DNA of 64,000 bases from Pelagimonas sp017744045 (lineage in GTDB: Bacteria > Pseudomonadota > Alphaproteobacteria > Rhodobacterales > Rhodobacteraceae). Where the stretch lies: the NCBI RefSeq assembly GCF_017744045.1, contig NZ_JAGHRD010000018.1. The stretch is one strand, 5' to 3'. Of the stretch, positions 51,491 to 60,424 are shown piece by piece (position 1 is the stretch's first letter; each line of letters opens with the position of its first letter). The notes under the pieces are model-generated. The model saw only the letters and a program-made list of their open reading frames with translations. It was not told where the DNA came from and made no database searches. Both the position numbers and the translations under genes were made by a program.

Positions 51491-52471
51491 TTACTCGACC
51501 GCGCGGATCTGCGAGACCAGATCCTTGAGCTTGTCAGAGGTTACGTGCTTTTCATAAACGCTGTCCATCGCGGCGATGAAGGGACCTTTGTCGATGTCTT
51601 CGACGATCTGAACGCCAGCAGCGCGCACTTTTTCCTCAGAGGCTTGCTCACGTGCGACCCAAGCTTCGCGCATGATGGGCATGCTGTCTTTGGCGGCTTG
51701 CTGGATCAGGGCCTGATCTTCGGCGCTGAGGCTGTCGAATTTCGACTTGGCCATGACCAGCACTTCTGGAACGATCAAGTGTTGGTCAAGGGTGTAGTAA
51801 CCCGCCACTTCAAAGTGACCGGAGCTTTCAAAGGACGGCCAGTTGTTTTCCGCGCCGTCAATAACGCCGGTCTGGATCGAGGAATACACCTCGCCATAGG
51901 GCAGCGGTGTCGCGTTGCCACCCAGGGCGCTGACCATGTCGACAAATACGTCCGACTGCATCACGCGGAACTTCATGCCAGCAATGTCGTCGATGGAGTT
52001 GATCGGTTTCTGGCTGTTGTAGAAAGACCGCGAGCCGCCGTCATAATAGGCCAGGCCGACCAGATCGTGATCTTGGAATTCACCCAGGATCGCATCGCCG
52101 ATTTCGCCATCAACAACCGCATGCATGTGCTCAACCGAGCGGAAGATATAGGGCAGCGAAAAGACTTTGGTTTCTTCGATGATGTTGTTGAATGGCCCAA
52201 GCGAGACGCGGTTCAGGTCGATCACACCCAGCTGGGTCTGCTCGATTGTGTCTTTCTCCTGACCCAGCTGCGCCGAGTGGAAGATTTCAACGCAGATCCG
52301 ACCGCCGGAACGCTCTTTCAGCATGTCGCCCATGGCCTCCACGGCGACAACTGTCGGATATCCTTCGGGATGTGTGTCGGATGATTTCAGCGTGATTTCA
52401 CAGGCACCAGCAACAGTTGCGATGCTCATGCCGACCGTGATGGCCGCCGCGCTTGTCATTAGTTTTTTCAT
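51491..52471 (-). CDS. TRAP transporter solute-binding protein (DctP type, uronate-like)
   Basis: A 326-residue periplasmic binding protein with a Sec signal (MKKLMTSAAAITVGMSI, cleavage near residue 23). The mature domain starts EITLKSSDTHPEGYPTVVAV and contains the carboxylate-binding arginine region GMKFRVMQSDVFVDMVSALG and PLPYGEVYSSIQTGVIDGAE. This group binds sugar acids such as galacturonate or glucuronate. The start is ATG 52471 with GGGAGGAG upstream. It is followed by a hairpin, then the permease genes, and preceded by uxaC 26 bases away. Confidence 0.88.
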   Translation of the reverse strand: MKKLMTSAAAITVGMSIATVAGACEITLKSSDTHPEGYPTVVAVEAMGDMLKERSGGRICVEIFHSAQLGQEKDTIEQTQLGVIDLNRVSLGPFNNIIEETKVFSLPYIFRSVEHMHAVVDGEIGDAILGEFQDHDLVGLAYYDGGSRSFYNSQKPINSIDDIAGMKFRVMQSDVFVDMVSALGGNATPLPYGEVYSSIQTGVIDGAENNWPSFESSGHFEVAGYYTLDQHLIVPEVLVMAKSKFDSLSAEDQALIQQAAKDSMPIMREAWVAREQASEEKVRAAGVQIVEDIDKGPFIAAMDSVYEKHVTSDKLKDLVSQIRAVE

Positions 52472-52497
52472 GGTTTTCTCCTCCCTGAGAATGGCTG

Positions 52498-53901
52498 TCA
52501 AAGGCGATAGGCCTCTTTTACCAGCCGGTAAGTTAGGTCATGTGCGACCTCAAATGCCTCGCTTTCCCGAAGCCGACCCGTGCCGACCAAGGTTGCGAGG
52601 TATGCGCAGTCCGATCGGCGGGCCACATCGTGGCGCGCGGGGATCGAACAGAAGGCTCGTGTGTCGTCGTTAAAGCCGACGGTGTTATAGAAACCTGCGG
52701 TTTCCGTGGCTTGTTCGCGGAAGCGTTTGATGCCTTCGTAACTGTCAAAGAACCACCAGGGCGGACCAAGACGCAGAGCCGGATAGGCTCCGGCCAGCGG
52801 CGCCAGTTCGCGCGAATAGGACGTTTCGTCGAGCGTAAAGAGAATGATGGTCAGGTTCGGTTCCATCCCGACCGCATCCAGCATCGGTTTCAGCGCGGCG
52901 ACATAATCGGTGCGACCCGGAATATCGAACCCTTTGTCACGCCCGAATTGAGCCGCGACTGGGTCGGAATGGTTGCGGCGCGAACCGGGGTGGATTTGCA
53001 GAACCAGCCCGTCATCCAGGCTCATCCGCGCCATTTCCGTTAGCATCTGACCGCGGAATTGTTCGGCCTCTTGGGCCGTGAAATCACCGCTCATCACTTT
53101 GGCAAACAAACCCGCCGCCTCGGGTTTTGGCAGATCGGCTGTCACGGCAGATGGATGACCATGATCCGAGGCCGTTGCCCCCATGGATTTAAAGAAAGCG
53201 CGGCGTTTGCGATGGGCGTTCAGGTAGCCTTCCCAATCATTGGGATCTTCGCCTGTCAGCTCGCAAAACGCCCGGACATTATCCGCGAATCCGGCGGCGT
53301 CGGGATCAACGACTGTGTCAGGCCGATAGGTCGTGATGACATTGCCGCTCCAGCCACTGTCCTTGATCATCTTGTGCCATTTCAGGTCATCAAGAGCCCC
53401 TTCTGTGGTCGCCAGCGCTTCGATGCCAAAGGAATCGAACAAGGCGCGCGGCAGGAATTCGGGCGTCGCCAGTTTGGCGTCGATATGGTCGTAATAGGCC
53501 TGCGCACTGTTTTCTGTCAGCGGCTCATCAAAGCCGAACACCTCTTGGAAGGAATGTTCGAGCCATAGCGAAGAGGGTGTTCCGCGCAGCAGGTAAAAGT
53601 ATTTGGCGAAGAGCGACCAGATCTTGTGCGGGTCTTTTTCCGTTTCGCCCCCGTCAACACGCGGCACACCAAGATCGGCCATGGGCACGCCTTGGGATAC
53701 CAGCATCCGGAACACGTAATGATCTGGAATCACAAATAAATCTGCCGGGTTTGGAAAACGTTCGTTCTTGGCAAACCAGCTGGGGTCGCAATGACCGTGT
53801 GGGCTCACAATCGGCAGGTCTGCGATGCTTTCATATAGCGCACGCGCCAGGCTGCGGCTGCTGGGTTCCACCGGAAACAGTCTGTCAGGCTCTAGTAACA
53901 C
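52498..53901 (-). CDS. uxaC: Glucuronate/galacturonate isomerase UxaC
   Basis: A 467-residue amidohydrolase-fold isomerase converting D-galacturonate to tagaturonate and D-glucuronate to fructuronate. The N-terminal metal motif is LPIVSPHGHCDPSWF; LVLQIHPGSRRNHSD and LFTLDETSYSRELAPLAGAYP are family blocks. The start is GTG 53901 with GGGAGAG just upstream. It heads the leftward operon uxaC, TRAP genes, kdgF, kduI and is divergent from a GntR gene. The next enzymes (UxaB/UxaA or UxuB/UxuA) are absent here. Confidence 0.94.
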   Translation of the reverse strand: MLLEPDRLFPVEPSSRSLARALYESIADLPIVSPHGHCDPSWFAKNERFPNPADLFVIPDHYVFRMLVSQGVPMADLGVPRVDGGETEKDPHKIWSLFAKYFYLLRGTPSSLWLEHSFQEVFGFDEPLTENSAQAYYDHIDAKLATPEFLPRALFDSFGIEALATTEGALDDLKWHKMIKDSGWSGNVITTYRPDTVVDPDAAGFADNVRAFCELTGEDPNDWEGYLNAHRKRRAFFKSMGATASDHGHPSAVTADLPKPEAAGLFAKVMSGDFTAQEAEQFRGQMLTEMARMSLDDGLVLQIHPGSRRNHSDPVAAQFGRDKGFDIPGRTDYVAALKPMLDAVGMEPNLTIILFTLDETSYSRELAPLAGAYPALRLGPPWWFFDSYEGIKRFREQATETAGFYNTVGFNDDTRAFCSIPARHDVARRSDCAYLATLVGTGRLRESEAFEVAHDLTYRLVKEAYRL

Positions 53902-53978
53902 GTATCTCTCCCATGATTCGTGTTGGCTTCGGCATACTAATATGCTAGATGATTAGTTGTGTCAAAACGAGAAACGCA

Positions 53979-53984
53979 TATAAT
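53979..53984 (+). promoter_or_regulatory. -10 box of the divergent gntR promoter and likely uronate operator region
   Basis: TATAAT at 53979-53984 is a consensus -10, 31 bases before ATG 54015; TTGTGT 16 bases upstream (53957-53962) may be a poor -35. In the same gap CATACTAATATG (53933-53944) is a near-palindrome, a possible GntR operator for both directions. Confidence 0.4.
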
Positions 53985-54014
53985 TACGAAAAACCGCCCA
54001 TCTTCGGAGTCAGA

Positions 54015-54728
54015 ATGCCTTCCTTGTCGATAGCCTCCTTGCGGACCGCCCCGGTGATGACCACCACGGATCAGGTCTTTGAACTGCTTCACAACGCGAT
54101 CATTTCCTTTGATCTCCCGCCGGGAAGCAAAATGTCCGAGGCTGAAGTGTCGGCGCAGATGGGCGTTTCGCGGCAACCGGTGCGGGATGCGTTCTTTCGC
54201 CTGTCCGAGCTGGGCTTTTTGCAGATCCGCCCACAACGGGCGACGCGCGTGTCCAAGATTTCCGAAGAGGCCGTCAATCAGGCGGCCTTTGTCCGGGCTG
54301 CTTTGGAATTGGCCTGTTTAAAGGAAGCGATCGACAAGATGACCGATGCGGGCATCAAGAAGCTGGACAATATTATTTCCGAACAGGCTGAAGCGGTTAC
54401 CGTAAAGGATCGGGTCGCGTTTCACGAGCTTGACGATGCGTTTCACCACGCGCTTTGCAACATCGCCGGGCGGGCGCATGTCTGGACGCTGATCAAAGAG
54501 CACAAAGCCCATATGGACCGCGCGCGCTACCTGTCCCTGCCCTTCAGTCTGGATATCGCCTATAGCGAGCACGTGGGCGTGATGGATGCCATTCGCGCGC
54601 GCGATTACGAAAAATCGCAGCAGTTGATGGGGGATCACCTGAGCAGGATCACCAAGATCCTCGGGAAAATCCGCGATGAACATGCAGAGTTTTTTGAGGA
54701 ACCCGGCGAGGATCAAAGCAGGACGTGA
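54015..54728 (+). CDS. GntR-family (FadR/FCD) regulator of the uronate operon
   Basis: A 237-residue GntR regulator, winged helix in residues 12-85 (TTTDQVFELLHNAIISFDLP, then SEAEVSAQMGVSRQPVRDAF, then RPQRATRVSKIS) and a helical FCD domain with FHELDDAFHHALCNIAGRAH as metal/ligand site. I place the start at ATG 54015 (CGGAG five bases upstream); the frame extends to 53949, which would include the TATAAT box. Divergent to uxaC; by position it should repress the uronate genes and respond to a uronate intermediate, like UxuR/ExuR. Confidence 0.87.
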   Translation: MPSLSIASLRTAPVMTTTDQVFELLHNAIISFDLPPGSKMSEAEVSAQMGVSRQPVRDAFFRLSELGFLQIRPQRATRVSKISEEAVNQAAFVRAALELACLKEAIDKMTDAGIKKLDNIISEQAEAVTVKDRVAFHELDDAFHHALCNIAGRAHVWTLIKEHKAHMDRARYLSLPFSLDIAYSEHVGVMDAIRARDYEKSQQLMGDHLSRITKILGKIRDEHAEFFEEPGEDQSRT

Positions 54729-54749
54729 TTGCTAAGACAATGGGTGAGT

Positions 54750-54771
54750 GCAGCGCTGGTGAAAGCGCTGC
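54750..54771. terminator. Bidirectional hairpin between gntR and the aldehyde dehydrogenase gene
   Basis: GCAGCGCT (54750-54757) and AGCGCTGC (54764-54771) form an 8-bp stem with a six-base loop, extended by GGGT/ACCC outside. It lies between convergent genes. Confidence 0.55.
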
Positions 54772-54808
54772 AACCCAACCCTAGGTTCATATCAATGATA
54801 TTCTGACC

Positions 54809-56236
54809 CTAAAGCCCGCCCATATGAAATGCCTTTGTGCTTAGATATTCCTCGATGCCTTCTTGGGCCCCTTCGCGCCCAAGGCCCGAGAATTTCACAC
54901 CGCCAAAGGGGGCCTCGGCATTGCTGACCGCCCCGGTATTCAAACCGACCAAGCCAAACTCCAACGCCTCGCCAAACCGAAAAGCGCGGGCCATGTCCGT
55001 GGTGTAGAAATAGGCGGCCAGGCCAAAGGGCGTGCCATTGGCAATCTCTAGCGCCTCTTCCTCTGTCTCGAACCGAAAGACCGGTGCCACCGGGCCAAAG
55101 GTCTCTTCTGAGGCAAGCTGCATGTCCAAATTGGCATCACGCAGCACGATTGGATCGGCAAATTGCGGGGCCAAATCGCGTTTTTTGGTCACGCGGGTTG
55201 CGCCTTTTGACAAGGCATCGCTGATATGGCTGTTGATCTTGTCCAGGGCGGCGGCATTGATCATCGGCCCGATATCTACACCGGCTTGCCCCTCTCCGAC
55301 GGTCAGAGCATCAACGCGGGCGGTCAGCTTGTCGATAAATTGATCATAGATCCCGGATTGCACCAGAATTCGATTGGCGCAAACGCAGGTCTGGCCGCCA
55401 TTGCGGAATTTCGACACCATCGCGCCCTCGACCGCGGCTTCAAGATCCGCATCATCAAAGACAACAAAGGGTGCGTTGCCGCCCAATTCGAGGCTCAGGC
55501 GTTTGAGTGTGGGGGCCGATTGCTCGGCCAAAAGCGCCCCGACCCGAGTCGAGCCGGTAAAGGACAGTTTGCGCACAATCGGGCTTTGGGTCAGCGCCGC
55601 GCCGATCTCGGTCGGCAGGCCGGTGACAATGTTGATCACCCCCGCTGGTATCCCGGCCCTTTGTGCGAGAACGCCAAGCGCAATCGCGGAAAATGGCGTC
55701 AGGTCCGAGGGCTTGATGACCACGCTACACCCCGCCGCCAAAGCGGGCGCGACCTTGCGGGTGATCATGGCGTTGGGAAAATTCCAGGGCGTGATAATCG
55801 CCGCCACGCCTACCGGCTCTTTCAGAGCCATCAGTTTCTTGCCCGGAACGGGAATAACCTTGCCGTTGATCCGCCGCGCCTCTTCGGCGAACCAGCGCAC
55901 AAAGCTGGCCCCATAGGCGATTTCCCCCTCGGCTTCGGCCAGTGGTTTGCCCTGCTCGGCGCTGAGGATCTGGGCGAGGTCGGCTTTGTGGTCCAGCATC
56001 AGATCGTGCCAGGCCAGCAAAAGGTCAGCGCGCGTGGCGTGGTCTGTTGTCTTCCAAGCTGACATTGCCTCATGCGCGGCGGTGATCGCCGCCTCGGTTT
56101 CCGCGTGGGTACAATCTGGAACCGCGCCAATGGATCTTTGTGTCGCCGGGTTGATCACCTCTACATCCGGACGCGCGATCCATTCACCGCCGATCAGAGC
56201 CTTGGGGCAGAGCAGACTGGGGTCGGTCAGGTTCAT
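54809..56236 (-). CDS. Succinate-semialdehyde dehydrogenase-like aldehyde dehydrogenase (GabD family)
   Basis: A 475-residue aldehyde dehydrogenase of the NADP-type GabD group. It has TPWNFPNAMITRKVAPALAA, the general-base Glu in SLELGGNAPFVVFDDAD and the catalytic Cys in NGGQTCVCANRILVQ. GabD relatives use succinic, glutaric or 2-oxoglutaric semialdehydes. The start is ATG 56236 with GGAGG upstream. It is the last gene of an operon with a tartrate-dehydrogenase-like gene one base ahead; the substrate is probably a dicarboxylic semialdehyde from the same pathway. Confidence 0.85.
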   Translation of the reverse strand: MNLTDPSLLCPKALIGGEWIARPDVEVINPATQRSIGAVPDCTHAETEAAITAAHEAMSAWKTTDHATRADLLLAWHDLMLDHKADLAQILSAEQGKPLAEAEGEIAYGASFVRWFAEEARRINGKVIPVPGKKLMALKEPVGVAAIITPWNFPNAMITRKVAPALAAGCSVVIKPSDLTPFSAIALGVLAQRAGIPAGVINIVTGLPTEIGAALTQSPIVRKLSFTGSTRVGALLAEQSAPTLKRLSLELGGNAPFVVFDDADLEAAVEGAMVSKFRNGGQTCVCANRILVQSGIYDQFIDKLTARVDALTVGEGQAGVDIGPMINAAALDKINSHISDALSKGATRVTKKRDLAPQFADPIVLRDANLDMQLASEETFGPVAPVFRFETEEEALEIANGTPFGLAAYFYTTDMARAFRFGEALEFGLVGLNTGAVSNAEAPFGGVKFSGLGREGAQEGIEEYLSTKAFHMGGL

Positions 56237-56237
56237 A

Positions 56238-57284
56238 TTATGCCTCCAGCTCAGCGATGATTGCGGTTGTGATTGCATCAGTGGAATCGCTGCCGGGCTG
56301 CGTGCCAATCCCTTTGGCAGTCGCCCTTTCCATGGCCGCCAAGACCGATTGCGCGGCGGCTTTCTCGCCCAGGTGATCCAGCATCATTGCGCCTGACCAG
56401 ATGGCTGCAATCGGATTGGCAATGTTCTGGCCGGCGATGTCGGGGGCTGACCCGTGCACCGGTTCAAACATCGATGGTGCAGATCGGTCCGGGCAGATAT
56501 TGGCGGATGCGGCAAAGCCCAACCCGCCCTGAATGGCGGCCCCAAGGTCCGTCAAGATGTCGCCAAACAAGTTCGAGGCCACGACCACATCCAAATCGCC
56601 CGGTGCCATCACCATCTTGGCCGCCATTGCGTCGATATGCATATGGCTGACAGTCACATCCGGGAATTCCTGCGCCAGTTCCTTGGTGATTTCGTCCCAG
56701 AAAACCATGGAATATTTTTGCGCATTTGATTTGGTGACAGAGGTCAGATGCCCACGCCGGGCGCGTGCCTGTTCAAAGGCAAAGCGCAAAATCCGCTCTG
56801 TGCCGGTGCGGGTGAAGATTGAGGTCTCCACCGCGACCTCGTCTTGCCCCCCCTGATGAACCCGCCCACCTGCGCCGGAATATTCGCCTTCGGTGTTTTC
56901 GCGGATGCACAGAATATCAAAGGCGTCAGAGCGCAGCGGCCCCTGAACACCGGCAAGCAGCCGGTGCGGCCGGATATTGGCATATTGGACAAAGGCTTTG
57001 CGGATCGGCAGCAAAAGCCCATGCAAGGAAACTGAATCTGGCACTGTCTCGGGCCAGCCCACCGCGCCAAGGAAAATGGCGTCGAATTTTCGCAGGGTTT
57101 CAATGCCATCCTCGGGCATCATCGCCCCGTGTTTCAGATACCATTCACAAGACCACGGAAACCGCGTGGATTGCAGGGAAAACGAGTGGATTTCGGCCAC
57201 TGCGTTGAGAACAGTCAGGGCCGCGTCGGTGACGTCGACGCCAATTCCGTCTCCGGGGATCAGGGCGATATCATAGGTGGTCAT
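56238..57284 (-). CDS. Tartrate/D-malate dehydrogenase-like (isocitrate/isopropylmalate dehydrogenase family)
   Basis: A 348-residue beta-decarboxylating dehydrogenase. The N-terminus is YDIALIPGDGIGVDVTDAAL; CIRENTEGEYSGAGGRV, VTKSNAQKYSMVFW and the metal/substrate Asp block DLDVVVASNLFGDILTDLGA are intact. The sequence GWPETVPDSVSLHGLLLPIR is that of the tartrate dehydrogenase/D-malate (TtuC/DmlA) subgroup rather than LeuB. It would oxidise and decarboxylate a 2-hydroxy acid. The start is ATG 57284 (GGAAAG upstream); ATG 57299 lacks a site. It lies in an operon with two aldehyde dehydrogenase genes. Confidence 0.87.
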   Translation of the reverse strand: MTTYDIALIPGDGIGVDVTDAALTVLNAVAEIHSFSLQSTRFPWSCEWYLKHGAMMPEDGIETLRKFDAIFLGAVGWPETVPDSVSLHGLLLPIRKAFVQYANIRPHRLLAGVQGPLRSDAFDILCIRENTEGEYSGAGGRVHQGGQDEVAVETSIFTRTGTERILRFAFEQARARRGHLTSVTKSNAQKYSMVFWDEITKELAQEFPDVTVSHMHIDAMAAKMVMAPGDLDVVVASNLFGDILTDLGAAIQGGLGFAASANICPDRSAPSMFEPVHGSAPDIAGQNIANPIAAIWSGAMMLDHLGEKAAAQSVLAAMERATAKGIGTQPGSDSTDAITTAIIAELEA

Positions 57285-57307
57285 GGGGATGCTTTCCATA
57301 TGTGAGC

Positions 57308-58771
57308 TTAGAGATCGATCAGAACGGATTTGCTGCGCTGGTTGGCCAAAAAGGCCTCGCGCCCCAGATCCTTGCCAATGCCGCTGGATTTCCAGCCGCC
57401 TGTAGGCAGGATGTGATCATAGGAGCGGCCATAGCGATTGACCCAAACGGTGCCGGTTTCCAGGGCACGGGTCACCCGAACCGCGCGAGACAGGTCCTGG
57501 GTATAGACCCCGGCGCAGAGCCCATAGGTCGGGTGATTGGCCAGCGCTATGGCCTCGTCATCGCTGTCAAAGGTCTGAAAGGTTGCGACCGGGCCGAAAA
57601 TCTCTTCTTTAACAGCTGGGTTTTCCTCGGTGACACCACTTAGCAATGTGGGTTGGTAATAGCTGCCGGGCCGCTCAAAGGCTTGGCCACCGGTCAAACA
57701 ATCTGCCCCCGCCGCAATAGATGCCTGAACGATGGAGTCGATGCGCCTCATCTGCCCTGCAGAGATAATCGGGGAAAACCCGGCTGGATCGTCCCATGTG
57801 GCGGCAGGTTTTTGGGCGTCAAAAGCGGTCACGAGCTTGGCCGCCAGCGCATCTGCCAAACTGTGATGAACCAGTACCCGTGTCCCGGCGACACAGGTTT
57901 GCCCGGCATTTGGTAAAATGCCCCGCGCGATACAATCGGCAGCCTTGTCCAGATCGGCATCGGCGAACACGATCTGCGGCGATTTCCCACCTAGTTCCAG
58001 CGTCATGGGCTTGATGCCGGATTGCGCGATATTCTCCATGATCGCGCTGCCAGCGCGGGTTGATCCGGTAAAGCTGACTTTGGCGATGTCAGGATGACCT
58101 GTGATCGCCGCGCCGGTTTCAGGGCCGTTGCCCAAAACGATATTGATCAACCCTTTGGGAAGACCGGCGCGCTCGGCCAATTCGGCCAGGTAAAGCGTGG
58201 AAAAGGGCGTCATTTCCGAGGGTTTCAGCACAACTGCATTGCCTGCCGCCAAAGCAGGGCCCAATTTCCAGCCCGCCATGGAAATGGGGTAGTTCCAAGG
58301 GGTAATCGCCCCCACAACCCCATAGGGTTCGTGCGAGATAAACCCAAGCTGGTCACCCGAGGTCGGCGCAAGCGCCCCGCATTCCTTATCGGCAAACTCG
58401 GCAAAGAACCGGATTTGCGTTGCGGTGATACCAACATCCCCCACACGCGCCTGCCCGACAGGTCTGGACGAACAGATCGCTTCGAGCTGGGCCAATGTAT
58501 TGGCCTCGGCCTCGATCAGATCAGCCCAGGCATGCAAGGCTTTGACTCGCTCGCGCGGTGTGACCGTGGCCCAACCGCTTTCGCGCAAGGCGGTTTTGGC
58601 GGCGTTGACCGCTTGGTTGACAGTCTCTTGATCGCCGCAGGGGATGTCCGTGAGCAAACGCCCATCCGATGGCGTGTGGACTGCCAGCTCCTTGGGCGCG
58701 TCCACATAGCGCCCGCCAATGTAATGTCCGTTTGGCAGGCTGATAGTGCTGGGGTCAAAGGCAAATGTCAT
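57308..58771 (-). CDS. NAD(P)-dependent aldehyde dehydrogenase
   Basis: A 487-residue aldehyde dehydrogenase distinct from its two paralogues in the window. Seen are TPWNYPISMAGWKLGPALAA, FTGSTRAGSAIM, the Glu of LELGGKSPQIVFADADLD and the Cys of NAGQTCVAGTRVLVHH. Such enzymes oxidise amino-aldehydes or other aldehydes made by amine oxidation. Positioned right after the FAD oxidase gene, it may use the aldehyde that enzyme produces. A 154-base gap without recognisable features separates it from that gene. Confidence 0.88.
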   Translation of the reverse strand: MTFAFDPSTISLPNGHYIGGRYVDAPKELAVHTPSDGRLLTDIPCGDQETVNQAVNAAKTALRESGWATVTPRERVKALHAWADLIEAEANTLAQLEAICSSRPVGQARVGDVGITATQIRFFAEFADKECGALAPTSGDQLGFISHEPYGVVGAITPWNYPISMAGWKLGPALAAGNAVVLKPSEMTPFSTLYLAELAERAGLPKGLINIVLGNGPETGAAITGHPDIAKVSFTGSTRAGSAIMENIAQSGIKPMTLELGGKSPQIVFADADLDKAADCIARGILPNAGQTCVAGTRVLVHHSLADALAAKLVTAFDAQKPAATWDDPAGFSPIISAGQMRRIDSIVQASIAAGADCLTGGQAFERPGSYYQPTLLSGVTEENPAVKEEIFGPVATFQTFDSDDEAIALANHPTYGLCAGVYTQDLSRAVRVTRALETGTVWVNRYGRSYDHILPTGGWKSSGIGKDLGREAFLANQRSKSVLIDL

Positions 58772-58925
58772 GAGAACCGGGCGTTGTTGAAGTCTAGGGG
58801 CAAATTAGAACCGCGCGCCTCGCTTGAGCCGCTGAATTCCTTTCCCTCGCAGCACAAAATTCTGCGTTTGCGCCGGGCTGAGGACTTTAGGCTTTGGCCA
58901 TCTTTTCAAGGGTCAAAGCACGGCC

Positions 58926-60254
58926 CTAGAAATCGGCAACCTTGCCCCATTGGCTTTCGTTGAAACGGGCCAGTTTGTATTGCGCGGTTTCTGTAATCGG
59001 TTCTCGACCCAGCAGCATATCCGCCATCAAATGGCCAACCCCCGGCCCAATGCCGAACCCGTGCCCTGACAGCCCCGCCGCCAGCGCCAAACCGGGGAGA
59101 CCGATATCTGTGTCGATCACCGGCACTCCATCGGGCGTGCTGTCGATGTAGCCCGCCCAGCTGGCCTGAACCGGAATATCCTTTAGGGCTGGCAGCAAAG
59201 TTTGCGCCCGTTTCAGAGTGCGTTTGATCAGGCGCTGGTCGGGGCGCGGGTCAAGCACGCGGACCTGTTCCATCGGTGTCACCTTGTCCAGCGACCAGCG
59301 CCGCGCCGTGTCAAACCCGGATCGCCATCCCTGAAGCCCGCCGGGTGACAAGGATCGCCAGCGGCGCAAAAAGATCGGCAGAAAATGTTTCGTTGCCTGC
59401 AACATGCGCGGTGTCAGATCCACATGGGCCGAGCCTGAGATCGCAAGCGTGTAGCCTCCGTCGCCCCGGCGGGTCACGGAGACATCTTTGGTGTGCAAAG
59501 CATCGGGCAGCCCTTGGGCACCGGGACCAACAGACAGGATCGAGCTGCGCACAGAGGATTGCGGAAAGAATAGCCCGAGCTGATTCAGAAAGCTGCCCGC
59601 CCAGGCACCGCCGGTCAGCACGACTTGTTTGGTCGAGACTGTGCCTGCCTCGGTCACAACAGCAGAAACGTGACCGCCCGAAGTCTCAAGACCGCGCGCG
59701 GCGCAGTTCTGCATCACGACACCACCATGTTTTATGATACCGCGGGCGATTGTCGGCGCGGCGGCGGCCGGGTTGGCGATGCCGTCTTGTGGCGACCACA
59801 CGCCGCCCGTCCAGGGTTTGCCGGTGGCCTTGCCAAATTGCGTTGCCTCGGCCCCGCTGAGCATCCGCGTATCCACACCTTCGCCACGGGCAAAACGCCC
59901 CCAATTGGCCCAGGTCTCGATCTCGGCCTCATCATTAGAGAGATAGAGCAACCCGCAGCGTTCAAAGCCAATCGCAGCTCCGCAATCGGCCATCATCTCT
60001 TCCCAAAGGGTCAGACTGCGTGTCGACAAAGGCAGCTCGCGCGCATCCCGGTTTTGCTGACGGCACCATCCCCAATTACGGCTGGATTGTTCGGCACCCA
60101 CGCGGCCTTTTTCCAAAAGAACCACCTTCTGCCCGGCCCGCGCCAGCCAATAGGCGGTGCATGTGCCAACGATACCGGCCCCGATGACCACACAATCGGC
60201 CTCGGAAGGCAGTTGCGTTGCCGTTGAAATGTGCAAAAGTGGGGCAGTCATCAC
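58926..60254 (-). CDS. FAD-dependent amino-acid/amine oxidoreductase (DAO family)
   Basis: A 442-residue flavoprotein of the D-amino-acid oxidase/glycine oxidase family. The FAD turn is ADCVVIGAGIVGTCTAYWLA, followed by LLEKGRVGAEQSSRNWGWCR, and the C-terminal FAD block GLSGHGFGIGPGVGHLMADM. These enzymes oxidise an amine to an imine, which hydrolyses to an aldehyde or keto-acid and ammonia. A second ATG one codon in (60251) is equally likely as start. It is divergent from an Lrp gene and heads the operon with aldehyde dehydrogenases, so a non-standard amino acid, polyamine or N-alkyl amino acid is a likely substrate. Confidence 0.87.
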   Translation of the reverse strand: MMTAPLLHISTATQLPSEADCVVIGAGIVGTCTAYWLARAGQKVVLLEKGRVGAEQSSRNWGWCRQQNRDARELPLSTRSLTLWEEMMADCGAAIGFERCGLLYLSNDEAEIETWANWGRFARGEGVDTRMLSGAEATQFGKATGKPWTGGVWSPQDGIANPAAAAPTIARGIIKHGGVVMQNCAARGLETSGGHVSAVVTEAGTVSTKQVVLTGGAWAGSFLNQLGLFFPQSSVRSSILSVGPGAQGLPDALHTKDVSVTRRGDGGYTLAISGSAHVDLTPRMLQATKHFLPIFLRRWRSLSPGGLQGWRSGFDTARRWSLDKVTPMEQVRVLDPRPDQRLIKRTLKRAQTLLPALKDIPVQASWAGYIDSTPDGVPVIDTDIGLPGLALAAGLSGHGFGIGPGVGHLMADMLLGREPITETAQYKLARFNESQWGKVADF

Positions 60255-60424
60255 CAGTTCCTTACTGTCTCAAACGGGATTAACCTGAAACGAAAAATGC
60301 AAACTTTCGGATTGGGTCAGATTTCGGCATATTCTGTTAAATGGCCCGACCATTGCGGCATCGCAAAACCAGGTCAGCGATGCTATCGCATCGGGAAGGT
60401 GATGCAATTTGCGGGAAAGACAAA

